Shown: positions 21,301 to 29,088, numbered from the stretch's first letter. The stretch is 64,000 nucleotides of DNA from Distichodus sexfasciatus (GCA_032718565.1 JAVGVS010000001.1:5740495-5804494); one strand, 5' to 3'. Notes: generated from the letters alone by a model not told the origin. A program made the numbers and translations.

Positions 21301-24118
21301 TTGAGCTCACTCATAAGAATACCAGACAAAAAATTTTTTAGGACGAATATTAGAGTAATGGTAATGGTGTTTACCCCGTAATCGGAAGTTCACCGGTTTG
21401 AATCCTGGACCGGTGAAGGTACCACTGAGGTACTTATGAGCAAGGTACCGTACCCAAACACTGCTACCCGGGCGCTACCCATGTCAGCTACCCACTGCTC
21501 CTTCACGGATGGGTCAAATGCAGAGGCCAGATTTCTTTGTGGTGCACTATGTGCTGTGGTGTGTTCACAATGACAAATAATCACTCACTCACTTCTAAGG
21601 TTAGGCTAGACACAACTTTAACATAAAACTTTAGAAGCAACAACACGAGCGACGGGGCATACAGTGTTCTGGGATTGATTTTTAACATTCCACAATGGTC
21701 AGTAAATTAATTTAGCACAGGAAGTGCTCAAGCGTCAAATAAATAGATGACATAAGAGGGTATGAGTGATAGAGGAAGCAGCAAGTAAGAATAAGAAACA
21801 AAAGATGAGTATTGGAGCGAATGCAAGAGAATGAGCGGTGGAAAGAGGATGCCCATCTTTCATGAGGGACGACACTGACAAATCTATACTGACACTTTCA
21901 GAGAGTGCCTCAACCACCAGCTGAGCCATATGCCTCTGATTTACAGCACACACACACACACACACACACACAGAGGTCAATTGCTCCATCATTTCTCAGA
22001 GCTGAGCAGCTTTACCTCTTTATGGTTCCAGGTCCGCACTACGCCTCATGGACAGATAAGAAGAGGCAACATCACAGCTGAGAAGACTTTAATTTGGGTG
22101 AAAACAAGACCTTGATTCAGCACACATCTCAAGACGCTCAAGGTCTTAACAAGGACTGCTTGAAGTTAATGTCCTCCCAGTGTGTGCCAGTGCAAGTGTG
22201 AGTGTGTTCTGCCTAGCTCTCTTTAGGAGACTTGGTCCCCTGCCTACAGACCCCCATCCTGTCCTACTAAAAGCTCTCTCTGATCTGATTTATTCTCCTC
22301 ATTAACAAAATGAGGCAGGACAAATACAGAAAAAGAAGCAGTTAAGTCAGAGATGAGCAGAGGCTTCTAAATTTAAGCTTCATAATACAACATTTCTCTT
22401 TCCATAACTAGAGAATATTTGAATGATAAAGCATTGACATGTTACAAGCCAGACATAACTATTTCTATTTCTGTTATGCCATAAAAATAGTCTAGTATCT
22501 GGTAGGACTAGCCGGAGCAGGTGGGATAAAGCCAGTATAAACCTCAGTGTCCATTTGCTGATGGATGAGTTGGTTATGGAGCCCAAATGAAGGCCAGATA
22601 GACTGCTAGACTGGATTGGGCTTAGGCCAAGATCAGTCAGATTATTTCCTTACGAAACAAAGTGCACTGTTATTCTTAGCTTTCTGCACCCCTTTTCATA
22701 TTTATTTAACTTAAATGAGCATTTATTATTGCATTATTCTCCTGAGCTCTCTGCACAAAGCTTGTACATCATACCCCAATGCTCCACTCCATACACTCAA
22801 CTCCAACATTATCACTGCATCACTCTTTTTAACTCACATTACCACAGATTAAGAATGATTTGCTTGATACCACAGTAAAGACTGCCAAAGTTTTTATTTT
22901 TTCAAATGTTATTTTCACACTAACTAAAGAGACTTACTTGACTAATCTTATTATTACACATTATATTAATTTAGACTGGAGAGAACTTTAAAATAAGCTA
23001 TTAAAACAGTAAGATCACTTACAGCGACATAAAGTGTTTTGACACTGACTTTTAACATTCCATAACAATTAGAAATGAATTAAGTAAATGTTGTACTTGA
23101 GCTTAACCATAAGCAAAGAAAGTCTTACACATTATGATGTGCAACAAATCATAAGAGCTAACTCCAGAGCCTCTTTGACTAATCTTAATTATTAATAATT
23201 ATTTAGACAGAACAGAACTTTAGAAACTGTGGTATGATCTATGGGGCATATAGTGTTCTGGCATTAATTTTTAACATTCCACAATGATCAAGAAATTAAT
23301 TTAGCAGAGGATGTACTCAAGCTTATAATAAATAGATGAGGTAAGAGGGGTCAGAGATGGAAGGAATAAGCAAGTAAGCAACAGAAGAAACAAAGGATGA
23401 GTATTGGACAGAACAAAAGGGAATGAATGAAGACAAAAGGATGCCCATCTTTCATGAGTGATGCCATTGACAGATTCATGCTTGTGTTATTTTCACTATA
23501 TTCAAATGGAGGCCATATGTTTAATTATGGTAAAAGTTTGCAGACATTTCTGTTGAAAGCCCTGATCTTAAAATTACAGTGACTTGATAAGTTTAATACT
23601 TTATTTTATAGAATACAGTTTATATAATGTATACTTTACTGTATTGTTTAATTTACGAGGCTAAAACTTAATAGCTAATTACTTGAGTTAATTACATGTT
23701 TAAAAAGTAAATCTGTCCTGTATTATATACAAGAAATGCTTTCAGTTCAATCTTCAGTACATGTTGAACAAAAACAAGGATAATAACTGATATGAAAAGC
23801 ATATACTGTATAATTATCTCCATAAATCTAACTAATTACTCTGCTTCATCTCCAAACAGTTCACATATTTTTGCATGATCCATTCCTATCCAGACAGGAC
23901 ATTGGTCCATATTCATCCAGACCAGCAGACATTCCATCCATCATATTCTAAGACAAATTCTGCTTTCTATTCTATAGAACTACTATTAGGAATGCAAGAG
24001 AACAGGACAGTTTTTCAGTTTAGTAGTTCCAGAATCTGCTCACCTGACACGAAGGCCACTTTCTCTCTCAGCACAGGCAGAACATCACATGCCTTAATCC
24101 CTTCACTCCTGAAAGACC
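244..24118 (-). CDS. kalrn: kalirin (kalrn), partial: nine consecutive internal exons
   Basis: Kalirin is a Rho-family guanine exchange factor scaffold of neurons, acting at membranes and the actin cytoskeleton. Its N-terminus has a SEC14/CRAL-TRIO lipid-binding domain and spectrin repeats, followed by the DH-PH modules. The nine exons total 1697 bp: 2 nt finishing a split codon, then 565 codons, with every junction in phase. The peptide runs from a GSFRSEGIK segment through the complete SEC14 domain into spectrin repeats 1 to about 4. Near-identity to vertebrate kalirin is seen, from memory, along the whole length. TRIO is the alternative, but the spectrin segment FSGRNC...GSADFQS is kalirin-like; TRIO differs there. 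Which teleost paralogue (kalrna or kalrnb) cannot be told. The first exon and all exons after the one at 244-366 lie outside or were not found. Confidence 0.95.
504..516. repeat. 13-bp target-site duplication, tail side of V-SINE at 517-882
   Basis: TGTACATAAATAT, identical to 883-895. Confidence 0.85.
517..882 (-). mobile_element. V-SINE-like tRNA-derived SINE, full length
   Basis: Read on the minus strand it begins GGGCGGCACAGTGGCGCAGT (an A-box-like head) and has a degraded B box (GGTTCGAGCC). It then runs through the central domain shared by vertebrate V-SINEs (CTCCCCGTGTTC, GGTGCTCCGGTT, TTAATTGGTGACTC) and ends in an ATGA-type short repeat. A perfect 13-bp target duplication, TGTACATAAATAT, flanks it at 504-516 and 883-895, so both ends are intact. 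Confidence 0.85.
883..895. repeat. 13-bp target-site duplication, head side of V-SINE at 517-882
   Basis: TGTACATAAATAT, identical to 504-516. Confidence 0.85.
1390..1540 (+). mobile_element. SINE fragment (family B)
   Basis: A degraded copy of the family seen complete at 21345-21596. It keeps AAGGTACCAGGTACTCATGA, the stretch GATGGGTCAAATGCAGAGGC, and the end GTGTTCATAATGACAAAT. The tRNA-like head is eroded. Confidence 0.65.
2073..2094. repeat. (GT)n microsatellite
   Basis: A pure run of about 11 GT units, followed by an interrupted tail. Confidence 0.9.
3244..3450 (-). mobile_element. V-SINE-like copy, tail-truncated
   Basis: It keeps the tRNA-like head and the central domain of the V-SINE family (TGTGGGAGGAAACTGGAGCA on the plus strand), but the LINE-like tail and terminal short repeats are missing. 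It is clearly older than the copy at 517-882. Confidence 0.7.
3700..3905. mobile_element. degraded DNA-transposon fragment (CAGTGTTGGGGAG-type end)
   Basis: Repeated AGCTAC/GTAGCT words end in GCTACTCCCC. It shares a segment (CTTCAAACT, then CTTATGATTAAAAGT) with 26304-26442, whose intact end reads CAGTGTTGGGGAG. No target duplication is recognisable. Confidence 0.45.
5456..5560 (+). repeat. dispersed repeat shared with 17893-17995
   Basis: CTGGATGA, CAGCCATTCTG and CCAGTATATTCACCACACA align with the segment at 17893-17995. I recognise the pattern as a common teleost interspersed repeat but cannot name the family. Confidence 0.5.
5630..6023. mobile_element. DNA-transposon fragment, right end preserved
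   Basis: Rich in AGCTAC words and ending in AGCTACTCCCCAACACTG at 6006-6023, the complement of the CAGTGTTGGGGAGTAGC-type terminus found on other elements here. The opposite end was not located. Confidence 0.5.
6071..6320 (-). mobile_element. tRNA-derived SINE (family B), near full length
   Basis: Read on the minus strand it has a B-box-like GGTCACCGGTTTGAATCC, a middle with CATGAGCAAGGTACC, then GGGTCAAATGCAGAG, and ends TGTTCACAATGACAATCACT. It is the same family as the copies at 21345, 27405 and 48080. Confidence 0.75.
6374..6545 (+). mobile_element. tRNA-derived SINE (family C)
   Basis: The head TGGTCTAATGGTTAGGGTAC fits a pol III A box and GGGTTCGAATCC a B box. The 3' tail CTGGATAAGAGTGTCTGCTA is the LINE-derived tail common to many fish SINEs. 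It is not a functional tRNA gene: there is no acceptor-stem pairing or terminator, and the SINE body follows directly. Confidence 0.75.
6674..6904 (-). CDS. kalrn: kalrn exon: spectrin repeats 3-4
   Basis: 231 bp, 77 codons, phase 0 at both ends, acceptor ATCCCTCCAG and donor GTAATG. It encodes VSQDGKALLDVLQRPLSPGN, ATANYSKAVHCILDVVHEVL and ends LCVFQQDVQQ. Two residues differ from the mammalian protein as I remember it: HCILDV for HQVLDV and HHHRR for HHQRR. The following intron, about 6.3 kb, carries many repeats. Confidence 0.97.
6905..9226 (-). other. kalrn intron, 2.3 kb
   Basis: It lies between the exons at 9227 and 6674. Apart from a degraded V-SINE-like copy at 8730-9048, it is unique-looking AT-rich sequence with no supported feature. 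Confidence 0.85.
8730..9048 (-). mobile_element. V-SINE-like copy, degraded
   Basis: It keeps CATTCATTATCTGAACTGCTTAAT, the central domain and the AGGGATCGAATC B-box remnant, with many substitutions. Its head is cut short and there is no target duplication. Confidence 0.7.
9227..9358 (-). CDS. kalrn: kalrn exon: spectrin repeat 3
   Basis: 132 bp, 44 codons, phase 0 at both ends. The acceptor is TTTTTAG, the donor a strong GTAAGC. It encodes FLSGVEAWCKMCSEGGLPSE and MQDLELAIHHHQTLYEQVTQAYTE. The intron separating it from the previous exon is only 254 bp, the shortest in the window. It matches kalirin (CSEGGLPSEMQDLELAI) rather than TRIO at the variable positions. Confidence 0.97.
9359..9612 (-). 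other. kalrn intron, 254 bp
   Basis: A short intron with GTAAAA donor and TTTTTAG acceptor. Nothing else is seen. Confidence 0.9.
9613..9804 (-). CDS. kalrn: kalrn exon: spectrin repeats 2-3
   Basis: 192 bp, 64 codons, phase 0 to phase 0, acceptor ATCCCCCAG and donor GTAAAA, a weaker donor than its neighbours. The peptide NAYVNINRIMSVASRLSEAG to AMSAVFHQKSEQ is nearly identical to mammalian kalirin, with QISAQLD for QISTQLD and KSEQ for KAEQ. NINRIMSVA followed by HYASQQI is a distinctive kalirin/TRIO motif. Confidence 0.97.
9805..10464 (-). other. kalrn intron, 660 bp
   Basis: AT-rich sequence with GTGTGT donor and CCCCCAG acceptor. No repeat was recognised. Confidence 0.9.
10465..10587 (-). 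CDS. kalrn: kalrn exon: spectrin repeat 2
   Basis: 123 bp, 41 codons, phase 0 at both ends, acceptor TTTGTGTAG and donor GTGTGT. It encodes MFDWISHNKELFLQSHTEIG and QTQHNHFAMNSM. The ATG at its 5' edge is an internal methionine, not a start, because it joins directly to the DAEK end of the preceding exon. The next intron residues (VCPNT...) are not coding. Confidence 0.96.
12632..12650. repeat. (CA)n microsatellite within a CA-rich stretch
   Basis: An interrupted CA-rich tract extends over 12604-12680, with the purest part here. Confidence 0.8.
13345..13628. repeat. left arm of 284-bp near-perfect inverted repeat
   Basis: From AACAGAAACTTTGAGATAG to AACCAAAAATCCAGTATT. The reverse complement is at 14086-14369, with about four mismatches by eye and no gaps. 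This arm lies outside, 223 bp before, the hAT-like element that contains the other arm. Confidence 0.92.
13844..13851. repeat. 8-bp target duplication, left
   Basis: ATTATAGT, identical to 15713-15720. Confidence 0.85.
14086..14369. repeat. right arm of 284-bp near-perfect inverted repeat
   Basis: Reverse complement of 13345-13628, with a 457-bp spacer between the arms. This arm is inside the transposon at 13852-15712. The transcribed pair could fold into a long intronic hairpin. Confidence 0.92.
14375..14426 (+). repeat. 52-bp direct repeat inside the hAT-like element, copy 1
   Basis: GAATGTAACAGCATCATATG to CCTGGCAGG. The second copy at 14540-14591 differs at about one base. Confidence 0.88.
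14540..14591 (+). repeat. 52-bp direct repeat inside the hAT-like element, copy 2
   Basis: Near-identical to 14375-14426. A looser echo (GGGGTGCTTCTTGTGGCAGG) lies near 15249-15268. Confidence 0.88.
15713..15720. repeat. 8-bp target duplication, right
   Basis: ATTATAGT, identical to 13844-13851. Confidence 0.85.
15939..16451 (-). CDS. kalrn: kalrn exon: linker and first spectrin repeat
   Basis: The largest exon here, 513 bp or 171 codons, phase 0 at both ends, with a CCCTTGCAG acceptor and a GTGAGG donor. It encodes TSMVSVEGLAKLVDPSQL, then the heptad-rich helices of spectrin repeat 1 and the start of repeat 2, ending LRLFEQDAEK. The central QLKKKVMKAPVEELDREGQ and FSGRNCISGSADFQS segments fit kalirin and separate it from TRIO, whose equivalent stretch is different. 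The exon is markedly richer in G and C than the surrounding introns, as expected for conserved coding sequence. It would be counted as a 204-residue open frame, but the first two and the last residues of that frame are intron. Confidence 0.97.
16452..16957 (-). other. kalrn intron, 506 bp
   Basis: It separates the SEC14 and spectrin exons. No repeat was recognised. Confidence 0.9.
16958..17150 (-). CDS. kalrn: kalrn exon: SEC14/CRAL-TRIO domain, second half
   Basis: 193 bp with a TTTGCAG acceptor and a GTAACT donor. One base completes the serine codon from the previous exon, then 64 codons follow and end in phase 0. The peptide EDVCKRGFTVIIDMRGSKW through KTNFGSAKFTFE is the C-terminal half of the SEC14 domain, with its FTVIIDMRG strand and the ALIIKPDNFWQK segment intact. 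The FPAEICIALII stretch replaces mammalian FPAEIHVALII. The domain is complete across three exons and shows no frame damage. Confidence 0.97.
17893..18165 (+). repeat. dispersed teleost repeat
   Basis: TGGAGCCACTACAACCAGCA, CACCTGGATGACGCTC and CACCAGTACACACACCACAC, later GGACCTCATTTTTTGTTTCTCC. The order of these blocks is a common fish interspersed repeat. It shares its first 100 bp with 5456-5560. Confidence 0.5.
18200..18730 (+). repeat. local direct duplication, copy 1 (interrupted by a V-SINE)
   Basis: CTTGATATTTATCACGTTAA, then after the SINE ATCAGTATGA and CTTATTAGGTGATGC...AGCAGCATATCT. The same blocks in the same order occur at 19255-19480, about 1 kb away, without the SINE. Confidence 0.6.
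18231..18578 (-). mobile_element. V-SINE-like copy
   Basis: On the minus strand it runs from GGGCGACACGGTGGCGCGAC to a (GAAT)n tail at 18231-18256. The head and central domain are present and the B box is eroded. No clear target duplication is seen. Confidence 0.75.
19255..19480 (+). repeat. local direct duplication, copy 2
   Basis: CTTGATATTTATTATGTTAG, ATCAGTATGA and CTTATTAGGTGATGCAGCAG mirror the blocks at 18200-18730. It acts as a diverged 'empty site' for the SINE in copy 1. Confidence 0.6.
21080..21194 (-). CDS. kalrn: kalrn exon: SEC14/CRAL-TRIO domain, first half
   Basis: 115 bp with a CATCCAG acceptor and a GTGAGT donor. The phase runs from 1 to 2: two bases complete the glycine split with the exon at 24044, 37 full codons follow, and AG remains for the next serine. 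The peptide begins GRDKRGGPILTFPARSNHD and ends LVTYLSTVP, the N-terminal half of the SEC14 domain. Compared with mammalian kalirin there are conservative changes only (IK for IR, RRL for RKL, STVP for ASVP). Confidence 0.95.
21345..21596 (+). mobile_element. tRNA-derived SINE (family B), near full length
   Basis: Head with GTAATCGGAAGTTCACCGGT and TTTGAATCCTGG (B-box-like), middle AAGGTACCACTGAGGTACTT, then CCACTGCTCCTTCACGGATG and GGGTCAAATGCAGAGG, ending TGTTCACAATGACAAATAAT and CACTCACTCACT. The best-preserved copy of this family in the window. Confidence 0.8.
21600..21905 (+). repeat. intronic triplication, copy 1
   Basis: It shares ATACAGTGTTCTGG, TTTTTAACATTCCACAATG, AAATTAATTTAGCA, AAATAGATGA and GATGCCCATCTTTCATGAG with copy 3 (23160-23480), in the same order. 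Confidence 0.75.
21947..21972. repeat. (CA)n microsatellite
   Basis: A pure run of 13 units. Confidence 0.9.
22915..23110 (+). repeat. intronic triplication, copy 2 (partial, most diverged)
   Basis: TTGACTAATCTTA, ACATAAAGTGTTTTGACACTG and TTTTAACATTCCATAACAAT align with copies 1 and 3. The distal GATGCCCATC block is absent. Confidence 0.6.
23160..23480 (+). repeat. intronic triplication, copy 3
   Basis: TTGACTAATCTTA, ATATAGTGTTCTGGCATTAA, TTTTTAACATTCCACAATGA and GGATGCCCATCTTTCATGAG. The closest partner is copy 1. Confidence 0.75.
24044..24118 (-). CDS. kalrn: kalrn exon (first visible): entry to SEC14 domain
   Basis: 75 bp on the minus strand, flanked by a CTACAG acceptor and a GTGAGC donor. 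It starts with two bases of a split glycine codon and ends with one base of the next split glycine codon (phase 1 at both ends). It encodes SFRSEGIKACDVLPVLREKVAFVS, matching the start of the shared kalirin sequence immediately after the alternative N-terminal exons (SFRNDGLKASDVLPILKEKVAFVS in mammals). This is the first exon common to the long isoforms, so the alternative starts should lie at higher coordinates. I did not find the classical first exon in the remaining 40 kb. Confidence 0.93.
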
Positions 24119-25016
24119 CTGTAGACAAGAGGGAGGGAAAGAGAGAGAAAACAAAGAGAGATTACTCCGTCTGCTTTCATCTTTAATCTGATTATCAGAT
24201 TATTGCATTCCACTGTAGCCGTACAAACAGTGCGAGCTGTAAAAAAAGTGAAAATGTCAGCCCTGTAAATGTCTATACAAACTTTATTACCGATTATAAG
24301 TGTCAGAGCCTGTTTACATAAAAATAAATACAGATTGGAAGCATGGATGACATTTTTATCTTCTTATACATAAAAAGGTAGATAAAACTGAGAGGAGGGT
24401 GTAGGAGGAGTAAAGGAGAGTAGAAGAGCGTCAATCATGGCAGATGTCTCTAGAAAAAACATCAATAACGTGCATAATGGGCATTAGCATACATGTGGGC
24501 ACACATGCACACACAGAGTGCACAGACGTGTGTTTTGCTTGGTGGCAGGGCAGGAGTGTGTGAGTAAGTGGCCATGTGACTGGTGGCTCAGTGTGTGTCT
24601 GGAGCTCAGCTGTGCTGCAGTCTGCTGGGTTACCAAACTCAGCACGCTCACATTCACACTGTCCTCAAAACAGCCCTGCTAAAAACACACACTCAAGCAA
24701 ACGCACACACTCACGTTCAGTTCATCACGCACGGAAAAAAACCCACACAATCCAGCCATAAAAGAGATGGGTGGCGGTCTGCGGGAGGATGGAAAACTTC
24801 CTGTTAGTTTGAAGATGACAAAAGTAATTCCTCTCAAAGCTCCATCCACTCCTACTGTGGAGGAGTGTGCCACTAACAAAGCCCTACGGAGAGCAGTAAA
24901 TCTCCCTCTCTTCCTTTCGACCTCTCACTCTCTTCTGCAAAAAAGGGGTCCTTTCTGTCTTCTCCTCTGTCTACACCTAATTGCTTTCCCCATCCTCATC
25001 AGCCTCTATCACTCCA

Positions 25017-25020
<4 letters not shown>

Positions 25021-25051
<31 letters not shown>
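25021..25051. repeat. (TC)n microsatellite
   Basis: About 15 units inside a pyrimidine-rich block from 24900 to 25090. A complementary (GA)n tract lies 135 bp downstream. Confidence 0.9.
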
Positions 25052-25057
<6 letters not shown>

Positions 25058-25185
25058 ATCTCTTTTCCTCCCTCCCTCTCTCCATGCTGGTTTGGCAATC
25101 ATGCTCTTTGTGTGTCTCTAAACTTTTAACCTGAATCCCATAAAGCACACAAACCTTACAACCTCAGAGAGAAACTGAGACAGAC

Positions 25186-25186
<1 letters not shown>

Positions 25187-25224
<38 letters not shown>
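25187..25224. repeat. (GA)n microsatellite
   Basis: GA run with one AAAG interruption. With 25021-25051 it can form a TC/GA stem. Confidence 0.88.
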
Positions 25225-26303
25225 TGAATGATGACAGGGAGAATTCAGAAAACGAGAAGGGAAAAGGGAAATGAAGGCAGATGAAAAGAGATGTCATGTG
25301 CACTCTACAGAATTAAGCCGTCCAATAAACTCCTCACTCCACGTATCCCTAAAGACTCGGAACTCGTCTCCCATCAGCGAGCGGGGTGAGGATGTGCGGC
25401 TGGCGCTGAGCTCCACATGAAAGAGGAGACACCAACAGGCAGCCCGCTAACGAACGACTGCATTAGATAAATGAGATGCTGAGTTCTCCTAAGAGGAGAG
25501 AAGAGAAGGAGATATCAAGTAGAAAGGCGTACTTCAGCACTCTTGCAAAATGATTACACTGCATATTCTGTGGCTAAAAATACTAATCTAGAAATAATCA
25601 TAAAGGGTTAACAAGAGTGTCAGCGGCTGTGATACGGACATAAACAGAAATCTGTGAAGTTGCCTCCAAAGATATGTGATAACTAAAAAAGCCAGAGGAT
25701 ATATGAGAGGTCTGTGTCTAATTATGAGAATTCGCATAAGAATGAGGCCTGAGAACAGAAACTGTAGAGGTTACAGGGGCATTAATGAGAGAGTGTGAAA
25801 TATTAACAGACAGCAAAGGGCATGTGATGTATAATGGAAAGAGAATGGAGAGAAGTGTGTAAAATAAAGGGAAGGGTGCAAGGAAAGTAAGCAGAAAAGG
25901 CATGATATAGGAGAATGATAGTGGGACAGAGATGAATGAGGTTGGCCTTCTGAACTGAACTGAGATAGATAATGAAAGAGGGAAGAGGGGATATGAGGCC
26001 CTGAGAGTGTGTGTTTACTCAACACTGTTACAGTTTATCATCTAGCGAACATGTCTGTGGTCCTAGTTAAAAGCTCTCTTTATCATAACCAGCTCCAAAA
26101 GGCTTACAGCCACGGCCTTGTGCCTCAAAGACATCATGAGCTTCATGGAGAGACGTTAGTGGGTTTCTCCTAAGGAGACACAGATTAATCTCTCTATCAG
26201 TTACAGCTGAAGCAACATAGCAACACTGCAAAGTGACTACATTACACACACACACACAGACACTCACTCTCAAAGAAGGCCAAGTTTTTAGCGACACATC
26301 ACC

Positions 26304-26442
26304 AGTGTTGGGGAGGCAGCTGTTAAATGGTAACAAACCTTCAAACTTAAGCTCCTTATGATTAAAAGTAGCTAAGCTATAGCCAATCTACGCTTTTAAT
26401 ACAGTACATTACAATCTACTGAGAAAAAGTAACTACACTGTG
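26304..26442. mobile_element. left part of an old DNA transposon (CAGTGTTGGGGAG end)
   Basis: Starts CAGTGTTGGGGAGGCAGCTG and continues TTAAATGG...CTTCAAACTTAAGCTCCTTATGATTAAAAGTAGCT, shared with 3700-3905. It is interrupted at 26443 by the LTR-like segment. Its right end is not clear. Confidence 0.5.
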
Positions 26443-27298
26443 TCACGGTCCCGACCAACTTAGACGGGACCGTGCCACCGTGAACCCAGGCTACGTGTCT
26501 GTTTTGTTTCTCTTGCTCTCTGAGTTCACTTTTGGTGTTGTGTCTGTGGTGTTTGCCCCTCATGTCTCCTCGGGCTAGCCTTAGCCTTCCCTGTTAGCTT
26601 GCTCCTCACTTCTGGGTTCTGTGTCTGCACTTTGTGCCCTTCTGAGTAGTTCACTATCTGTTTAGAGCGCACGCCACTTCCAGGTATGTTGTTTGCACTG
26701 CGTGGTCCCTACCTAGTAGGTCAGTGTCTGTGTAGAACACCCCGCGCTTATCATTGATTTCAGCTGTGTCTCGTTCTGCCTTGAGTTTGGGATTGGAGCA
26801 GGCACTTGTTTGTTGAGTTATGTGGCCTTATTTAAGTCAGTTTAACCTGTCTGTATCCCTCATACTTTGTGTGGTTGTTCGTGTCGTGCTGTTGGATATG
26901 TTGGCTCCCTTCTGCTCTTCCCCCTTTGTTCGGACTTTTAGACCCTTGTGATTTCAGTTTGGTGTTGTGTCTCCATTTGGATTGCCCCTTTTCCCCGTTT
27001 GGCCAGATTGCCTTGGTGGCTACCGAGTCTGGACCATTGTCAGTTCACCTCCCGAGTCTTCAAGCGTAAGGACCTCGCTCGTTCCGGTTACTCTGGGAGG
27101 TTCTCCCTCATTACCTGACGCCAACTACTGGGAGCACAGGCCTCACCTTTCTGTTGTGAGTTTGTTCCTGTTTTTTGTGTGCATTTTTGCCCCTTTTTGT
27201 CTCATATACCTTTTGCCCTCAATAAGCCCTTTTGTTCTGCCTGCAACAGTGTCCTCATCCCCTTCCATCCTCCTCCCTGCAACCGCACCCATGATGCA
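26443..27298 (+). mobile_element. possible solo LTR of a retroelement
   Basis: The block starts TGTCACGGTCCCG with a perfect 10-bp stem (CACGGTCCCG and CGGGACCGTG, 26445-26475). It has a TATTTAAG promoter-like box near 26828 and an AATAAG polyadenylation-like signal near 27220, with composition unlike its flanks. CACTG is found at both borders (26438-26442 and about 27296-27300), which could be a 5-bp target duplication, but then the element would not end in CA. No gag, pol or primer-binding site is present. Low certainty on type and exact end. Confidence 0.4.
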
Positions 27299-27404
27299 CT
27301 GAAGCTATTTCACCCAGTAAAATGTAAATTTAAAATGTAATATGTGCTGTAGGATACCATCAAAGCAAATACATTTTTAAAATGTGAACAATGTTTAAGT
27401 GAAT

Positions 27405-27625
27405 TGAGTGATTATTTGTCATTGTGAACACAGCAAAGCACAGTACACAGTGAACCACAACAAAATGTGACCTCTGCATTTGACCCATCCATGGGCAGTG
27501 GGCAGCTTTTTGGCAACACTCAGTGAGCAGTGCTTGGGGTCGGTACCGTGCTCATGAGCACCTCAGTGGCACCTGAACCAGTGACTTTCCAATCACAACT
27601 CTCTAACCATTACGCTACCAACTCA
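27405..27625 (-). mobile_element. tRNA-derived SINE (family B)
   Basis: GAGTGATTATTTGTCATTGTGAACACAGC starts the tail side. CTCTGCATTTGACCCATCC and GGTACCGTGCTCATGAGCAC follow, and the tRNA-like head lies at the right. The B box is eroded. Confidence 0.7.
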
Positions 27626-28139
27626 CCTGTCAATTGTTCCAATTGTTTAGCAACTTCCTATACTAAAAGTAATCTATACTTTTTAACAATGTAATGCCAA
27701 ATTGCAATTTGGTTTTAATGACGTTTTAGAGGTAGAAAGTGTTTCCTTATTTTCAGGTTGCGGACGTTGCACTCAAAAATGCACATTTTTATACATTTTG
27801 TATGGCTATGGCCATTTCTGCAATTGCTATTTCCAAATTAAATAGTAACTGGAAAACTACAGTATTTTGAAAACCGCTTTGCTACTGACCTAACTACTGA
27901 AAAATGTTAAGTGTTGCTAATTATATTTATTTTTTCCCCTTACACTGCACAGCACTGCTTTAAAGTATTCCATGCATATTATTTTAACTCCTGCAAGAGT
28001 TGATACTGTAAATGTTGATCACTTACACCTCTTCTGTAGCTACTGTAAGTCTGCAAGTTTGAATAAAGTAGAAGACAGAGCCATAAACAAACACATCTCT
28101 AAATTAGTGTAAGACACCACATGGATTTCACTGAAATAC

Positions 28140-28147
28140 ACGAGCAT
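28140..28147. repeat. 8-bp target duplication, left of 28148-29088
   Basis: ACGAGCAT. Confidence 0.85.
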
Positions 28148-29088
28148 TAGAGATGGGCCGATACCACTTTATGTCCGATACCGATATTGTAAATTTGGAT
28201 ATCTGCCGATACTGATACAAAGCCAATACAGTCAGTCTTTTTTTAAACATAAAATAATGTTTTAAAATGTCTGAATACATGGCTGAGATTATTGTTATGC
28301 TTAAGGAAATGCTTGATTTAAATACTGTTTTCCTAACTAAACCAGTGCAATAATTACACACGCATGTATATGCTAAATTATTTGTTCTCACAAATTGTTC
28401 GTTTAGACATATAAATATTTCCCCCAGAGCCGCTCACAATGATGCGCCAGGTGCGCGTTCCAGAATAAACGATGGAAAATCTATGGGAAAATCTAAATAA
28501 ACGGCAGAATTGTGAGTACAACGCTGGTGGGTGTGGTTATCAGCTAAAATATGGTTTGTGTCTATAATAAAGGTGACATTTTGACCGAACTGGAGCATTT
28601 TACGAGTAACGGCGCTCATGTAACGGCGCTCATTAACACAGAGCGTGTGTTTACATCGCGAAAAATGTCGAAAAATGTTTTTATGCATTTACTTTTATGT
28701 TTTAGTGCACGGAACATTTCACAAATACTTTCACATACAGAGAGATCAGGTCTTGTCTTGATCACGCCACTGAAACATTGTGTGTCACTATTAAGCCTCT
28801 GTGTGAAATACAAGCGGAGCTGCTCTAGCGAGTAAAATGGATTAAACGAAGCTTCGATTCTAGAAAAATTGCCTCGACCATTTTTGTAATAGAATTATTT
28901 GCGTTATTGGAACAATCGTTTCAGCTCTAATTTAACGCAGTACCACTTCCCATGCATAACGAATCGAGTGTACACGCATTTACAGATCAGCTCCATAGAA
29001 CGGCCCAATGCCGCCGATACCCGATCCAGCTGTTTGAGCGGATTATCGGACCGATACTGATCCACATATCGGATTGGCTACATCTCTA
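28148..29088. mobile_element. hAT-like non-autonomous DNA transposon, 941 bp
   Basis: The termini TAGAGATGGGCCGATACC (left) and GGATTGGCTACATCTCTA (right) are imperfect inverted repeats, followed inward by CCGATACCGATAT-type words on both sides. A perfect 8-bp target duplication ACGAGCAT lies at 28140-28147 and 29089-29096. TAGRGATG ends with 8-bp duplications are characteristic of hAT elements. No transposase is visible. Confidence 0.85.

Larger units (their letters stand above)
21195..24043 (-). other. kalrn intron, 2.85 kb, with triplicated segment
   Basis: It contains a SINE (21345-21596), a CA run (21947-21972) and three diverged copies of a roughly 200-300 bp segment (21600-21905, 22915-23110, 23160-23480). 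The rest is unique AT-rich sequence. Confidence 0.85.
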
